Source: Fimbriimonadaceae bacterium | Lineage (GTDB): Bacteria; Armatimonadota; Fimbriimonadia; Fimbriimonadales; Fimbriimonadaceae | Direction of reading: 5' to 3' | DNA: 8,027 nucleotides | Assembly: GCA_022842565.1 (NCBI GenBank) | Contig: JALHPH010000065.1 | Span: forward strand, 1 to 8,027 | Part shown: positions 4,784-8,027 of the stretch, one piece after another | How the letters are laid out: each line of letters starts with the position of its first letter | Position numbering within the stretch: the first letter of the stretch is position 1 | Notes under the pieces: model-generated | The model's database searches: none | Told to the model about the DNA's origin: nothing | Seen by the model: the letters and a program-made list of their open reading frames with translations, nothing else | Translations under genes and position numbers: made by a program

Positions 4784-6111
4784 AAACAATTCTGAAAAAT
4801 GGTCGAATATTGGACCCGAGCACCAATATGGATGTGGTCGGCCACGTGATCATCGAAGACGAAGCGATCGCAGAAATTGGGTCTGATGTCGAGATCGAGG
4901 AGGATGCCGATCAGATTATCGATTGCCAGGGGCTTTGGATTTGCCCAGGACTTGTGGACCTTCACGCGCACCTGCGCGAACCCGGCGAGGACCACAAAGA
5001 GACCATCGTCAGTGGAACGCAAGCAGCTGCGGCCGGCGGATTCACCACCGTCTGCTGCATGCCAAACACCACGCCTCCGCTGGATTCTCCCTCGCTGATT
5101 GACTTTCTTTTTGATCGAGCGGCCTCGCCGGAAGCGGGTGGCGTGTTCGTTGCGCCAGTGGGTGCGCTCACCAAGCGCGGTGAACCGGACCGGCTAACCG
5201 ACCTAGCGGCGCTTAAGCGGGCGGGCATTGTTGCCGCAAGCGACGAAGGTGCCCCCATCCAAAGTGCGCGAACCATGATCCGCGCGATGGAATTTTGCCG
5301 CCAGCTCGACTTACCGATCATGGCGCACTGCGAAGACGAGGACCTGAGCCTCGGCGGATGCATGAACGAGGGGTCGGTCAGCGCACTTCTGGGTCTGAAA
5401 GGGATTCCGCGCAGCGCCGAGGAAATCATGGTCGCCCGCAACTGTCTGCTTTCGCTGCAGACCGGCTGCCGCCTTCACATCATGCGGGTCAGCACCTGGC
5501 ACAGCGTGGAAATCATTCGCCAAGCTAAGTATTTGGGTGCCGATGTAACTTGCGAAACAAATCCGCAATATTTCACTCTGAACGAGGAAATGATGCAGAA
5601 TTTCGATCCGCATTTTAAGACCACTCCGCCGTTGCGGTCGCAAATCGACATTGATATTCTGCTGCAAGCCTTGGCTGATGGCACGATAGACGCGATTGCC
5701 AGCGACCACTCGCCTCACGCCAATTATGAGGTTCAGGTTCCGTTCGAGGAGGCTCCCTACGGCATGGCGACCCTTGAAACATCGCTGGCGACAGCGCTCA
5801 CCGCGCTCGTGCATAAGGGCGTGCTCGCTCCGCTGGAACTCATCCGAAAGCTCAGCACGAATCCTGCCCAACTGCTTGGTCTGGACGCCGGAACCCTCCA
5901 GCCGTTTGAGACGCCAGTCGCCCAGATCACCGTGATCGACCCTGATCTGGAGTGGACTTTTGACGTTTCGAAAACATTTAGCAAGGGCAAAAACACGCCA
6001 TACCACGGAACCCAGTTTAAGGGCAAAGCGATGATGGCCATCTGCGGAAGCGAGATTTATCGCGACGCGAAATTCGACCTGAAACGACTGCAAGTACCGG
6101 CGCCAGCGTAG
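4780..6111 (+). CDS. pyrC: Class I dihydroorotase (amidohydrolase), with altered metal-ligand position
   Basis: 443 residues, full length for class I dihydroorotase, which cyclises carbamoyl-aspartate to dihydroorotate in UMP synthesis. Seen in order: LHAHLREPG (H62, H64, R66), CMPNTTPP (N96), ASDEGAP (D155, the bridging-ligand position), MAHCED (H183), KTTPPLRS (R286), ASDHSPH (D309) and the AP-G-LET signature at 325-335. The C-terminal SKGKNTPYHG at 401-410 is also typical. The family normally reads H-x-x-H-V-S-T at 233-239, whose second His binds a metal. Here it is HIMRVST, with Arg236 (CGG 5485-5487) in that place. The nearby ETNPQYF at 259-265 replaces the usual E-x-TPHH. Everything else predicts a working enzyme, so this is either a divergent active variant or a partly impaired one. 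It is translationally coupled to pyrB, with a good AGGAG site. Position in the operon and overall match favour dihydroorotase over hydantoinase or allantoinase. Confidence 0.93.
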   Translation: MKTILKNGRILDPSTNMDVVGHVIIEDEAIAEIGSDVEIEEDADQIIDCQGLWICPGLVDLHAHLREPGEDHKETIVSGTQAAAAGGFTTVCCMPNTTPPLDSPSLIDFLFDRAASPEAGGVFVAPVGALTKRGEPDRLTDLAALKRAGIVAASDEGAPIQSARTMIRAMEFCRQLDLPIMAHCEDEDLSLGGCMNEGSVSALLGLKGIPRSAEEIMVARNCLLSLQTGCRLHIMRVSTWHSVEIIRQAKYLGADVTCETNPQYFTLNEEMMQNFDPHFKTTPPLRSQIDIDILLQALADGTIDAIASDHSPHANYEVQVPFEEAPYGMATLETSLATALTALVHKGVLAPLELIRKLSTNPAQLLGLDAGTLQPFETPVAQITVIDPDLEWTFDVSKTFSKGKNTPYHGTQFKGKAMMAICGSEIYRDAKFDLKRLQVPAPA

Positions 6112-6117
6112 GCGGTC

Positions 6118-6924
6118 ATGCCAAAGTCAGCGCCCATTATTCCGATTTGGAGTTGGCTGGTGGTATCCCTCGGTCTCCTGGGGATTGCATTGCCGGCGCT
6201 ACTGCCCGATGGCGTGCCACCCGACCCAAACGATTTTCGGCAAAACCCGGATGACCGCGCAAAGATTCTGCGCTCCAATGTTCAGGAGCTTTACGGCGTT
6301 TTAGAGCAGCGCGTCGCAACGGGCAATGCAACTGGCGAGGAACGCGACACGATTCTGCGGGAAGAAGCCCGGCGTTATGCCAGCTGGCTGGATCGATCTG
6401 GCGCTAAACAAAGCGAGTCTTTCGATCTGGGAGAGCTATATCGGACCGCAAAAGCCTGGCCGGAGGCGGAGCGACAATTCCAAATTGCGGTCGACTTTTA
6501 TAAGGGTCGGAGCGAAGATCTCTATGTGAATAGCCTGTTGAGGCTCGCCCACGTGCGGGCCGAAATGGGGATGAACGAGGGAATTGCCGACACGATCCGG
6601 CGGACCTACGGCGCGGCAAGAGGGAATAAACCTCCGATTTTATTGGGCGTTTATTTGGAAATTGCGCCCGCGCTCGCGCGCCACAAAAAATACGAGTTAG
6701 CAGCTCAACTCATCGAGGAGGCCTGCGGTCAGCACGCCCAAGCTCTCGTGAATCTACAGTCCATTTCCGGCCAAATTTTCATGCAAGCGCGGCAATATCA
6801 CCTGCGGCAAGCGGCCGCAAGCGCCCGGTCGCTTTACATCGATGCAGGGCAAGCTGAAAAAGCCGACGAAGTTTACGAACGGATTATGCAGTTGGCTCGC
6901 CAAGCTGCTCCCGCACCCGGATAA
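6118..6924 (+). CDS. Membrane-anchored TPR-like protein of unknown function
   Basis: 268 residues starting at ATG 6118, 6 bases after the pyrC stop, with only a weak purine stretch (aggcgg) before it. Residues 9-30 ([19 protein letters not shown] core) form one hydrophobic segment after a single Lys, so this looks like an uncleaved membrane anchor with the rest outside. A Pro/Asp linker follows (31-47). The remainder is helical. Around 101-130 the pattern [22 protein letters not shown] fits a tetratricopeptide repeat, and weaker repeat-like helices follow at about 134-168, 175-205 and 236-262 ([14 protein letters not shown]). TPR folds bind proteins or organise complexes; no catalytic motif is visible. 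Its place after pyrC suggests co-transcription but says little about its job. Its last 13 codons overlap the convergent kbl gene by 41 bases. I do not recognise a specific family. Confidence 0.72.
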   Translation: MPKSAPIIPIWSWLVVSLGLLGIALPALLPDGVPPDPNDFRQNPDDRAKILRSNVQELYGVLEQRVATGNATGEERDTILREEARRYASWLDRSGAKQSESFDLGELYRTAKAWPEAERQFQIAVDFYKGRSEDLYVNSLLRLAHVRAEMGMNEGIADTIRRTYGAARGNKPPILLGVYLEIAPALARHKKYELAAQLIEEACGQHAQALVNLQSISGQIFMQARQYHLRQAAASARSLYIDAGQAEKADEVYERIMQLARQAAPAPG

Positions 6925-8027
6925 AGGCCTGCAGCGCTTCGTCCAGGTCTTCTAATGAATGCGCGGCGCTGGGCATCGTGCGAATGCGTGCTTTGCCCCG
7001 TGCAACCGTCGGATAAACAATCGCCAGAGCATAGATGCCCTGCTCCCAAAGGGCTTTTTCCATGGCTTGCGCGCGGGCTTCGTCACCCACAAAGACCGGC
7101 GTAATGGGGGTCTCGCTGCCCATCGTGTCAAAACCCGCTGCGGCAAGGCTGGCTTTCCAATGGCGAGCATTTTCCCAGAGTTTTCGCATTGGCTCGGGGT
7201 CGTTTTCCATCACGTCAAGCGCAGCAATAAGCGCGGCAGCCACGACCGGTGGGTGCCCAGTCGAAAAAAGATACGGCCGACCGCGATTAATCAGCCATTC
7301 CTTGAGGGATTTGCTGCCTGCGATATAGCCGCCCATCACACCGAGGGCCTTGCTAAGGGTTCCTAATTGTATGTCTACCCGGCCATAGAGCCCGAAGTGC
7401 GATGCGGTACCCGCGCCTTTTTCGCCCAAGACTCCGCTCGCATGGGCGTCATCCACCATCACAAAGGCGTTGTATTTTTCGGCTAAATCAACAATTGTTG
7501 GCAGGGGCGCAATATCGCCGTCCATGCTAAAAACACCATCGGTGATGATCATCCGCTTCTTAAAATCCTGGGTTTTCGTCAGAATTTCTTCCAGGTGCCC
7601 CATGTCTTTGTGCTGATACACAAAGCCGTCGGATTTTTTGTATTTTGCAGGCGAGAGCCGCACACCGTCGATGATGGAGGCGTGATTGAGTTCATCACTG
7701 ATCACAACATCGTCTGGCGTCAGGACCGCCGGAATACAGCCGGAGTTTGCCGTGAATCCACCGGTAAAAACGAGCACCGCCTCAGTGTGTTTGAACCGCG
7801 CCAGCCTCTCTTCGAGCTCTTGGTGCACGGTCATGGTGCCGCCGATCCAGCGCACCGCTCCCGCGCCAACGCCCCACTTTTCGACCGCAGCCAGAGCCGC
7901 CTCGCGCACGCGCGGGTGGTTCGCGAGTCCCAGATAATTGTTCGATGAGAGATTGATGACCTCGCGGCCATCCATGCGCACCCGGCCCCCCGCGGGCGAT
8001 TCCAAGATGCGCGGGACCTTATACAGG
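6884..8027 (-). CDS. kbl: Glycine C-acetyltransferase (2-amino-3-ketobutyrate CoA ligase), N-terminus outside window
   Basis: The frame enters at the right edge and ends at TAA (complement of 6884-6886), giving 380 residues. The family is about 390-398 long, so only some 10-18 N-terminal residues are missing. A TTG at 8003-8005 is in frame, but homology-like sequence ([14 protein letters not shown]) continues upstream of it, so it is not the start. This is a fold-type I PLP enzyme of the alpha-oxoamine synthase family. LSSNNYLGL is near the start, followed by [32 protein letters not shown] (PLP-stacking His), [11 protein letters not shown] and GTLSKALG, whose Lys (codon at 7349-7351) forms the PLP Schiff base. 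FSTGHPP and [15 protein letters not shown] follow. The GT-M-T-x-H loop and ARIRT end resemble Bacillus Kbl more than BioF. It catalyses 2-amino-3-oxobutyrate plus CoA to glycine plus acetyl-CoA, step 2 of threonine breakdown. No tdh is in the window. Confidence 0.92.
   Translation of the reverse strand, partial: LYKVPRILESPAGGRVRMDGREVINLSSNNYLGLANHPRVREAALAAVEKWGVGAGAVRWIGGTMTVHQELEERLARFKHTEAVLVFTGGFTANSGCIPAVLTPDDVVISDELNHASIIDGVRLSPAKYKKSDGFVYQHKDMGHLEEILTKTQDFKKRMIITDGVFSMDGDIAPLPTIVDLAEKYNAFVMVDDAHASGVLGEKGAGTASHFGLYGRVDIQLGTLSKALGVMGGYIAGSKSLKEWLINRGRPYLFSTGHPPVVAAALIAALDVMENDPEPMRKLWENARHWKASLAAAGFDTMGSETPITPVFVGDEARAQAMEKALWEQGIYALAIVYPTVARGKARIRTMPSAAHSLEDLDEALQAFIRVREQLGEPTA

Noticed and set aside
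5311..6093. A 260-codon open frame on the - strand inside pyrC (and a similar one at 4028-4789 opposite pyrB)
   Set aside because: pyrB and pyrC have complete family motifs in the + frame, and the reverse-strand translations have shadow-like composition and no domain pattern.
6926..6941. Near-palindrome around CTGCAG after the TPR gene stop, considered as a shared terminator
   Set aside because: The dyad has no loop, contains mismatches and is not followed by a T-run on either strand.

Overview
This 8,027-base window is gene-dense bacterial DNA with moderately high GC. Eight protein genes cover almost all of it: seven on the + strand, packed head to tail, and one on the - strand converging on them from the right edge. 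I see no tRNA, rRNA, insertion sequence, CRISPR array or attachment site. Signal peptides, membrane anchors and a secreted protein with secretin/TonB-receptor-type STN domains suggest an organism with an outer membrane. A Bacillus-like PyrR beside pyrB and a class I pyrC, together with this gene mix, would suit a lineage such as Armatimonadota (Fimbriimonadia-like). That placement is a guess from gene content, not a measured assignment.

Left part (2-1717): the C-terminal part of an M42-family metallo-aminopeptidase is followed after 3 bases by a SAM-dependent methyltransferase with a C-terminal THUMP-like domain. Middle-left part (1799-3219): two genes of unknown role overlap by ATGA. The first encodes a zf-HC2 (anti-sigma-type) zinc-finger protein with one membrane span and a long Pro/Ala/Lys/Arg-rich C-terminal tail. 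The second encodes a secreted protein made of two STN-like domains joined by a Thr/Pro linker. No sigma factor gene is present beside them.

Central part (3258-6111): a pyrimidine operon pyrR-pyrB-pyrC, with each gene overlapping the next by ATGA. It encodes the PyrR regulator/uracil phosphoribosyltransferase, aspartate carbamoyltransferase (step 2 of UMP synthesis) and dihydroorotase (step 3). A -10-like CATAAT lies 6 bases before the pyrR ATG, which suggests a leaderless or nearly leaderless transcript, and there is no room for a classical PyrR attenuator. PyrB carries a Lys-rich C-terminal tail. PyrC has Arg236 where the family normally has a metal-binding His.

Right part (6118-8027): a membrane-anchored TPR-like protein starts 6 bases after pyrC. 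Its 3' end overlaps by 41 bases the 3' end of a convergent kbl gene (glycine C-acetyltransferase), whose N-terminus runs off the window.

The points most worth a second look are the zinc-finger/STN pair as a possible trans-envelope signalling module, and the altered metal site of PyrC.
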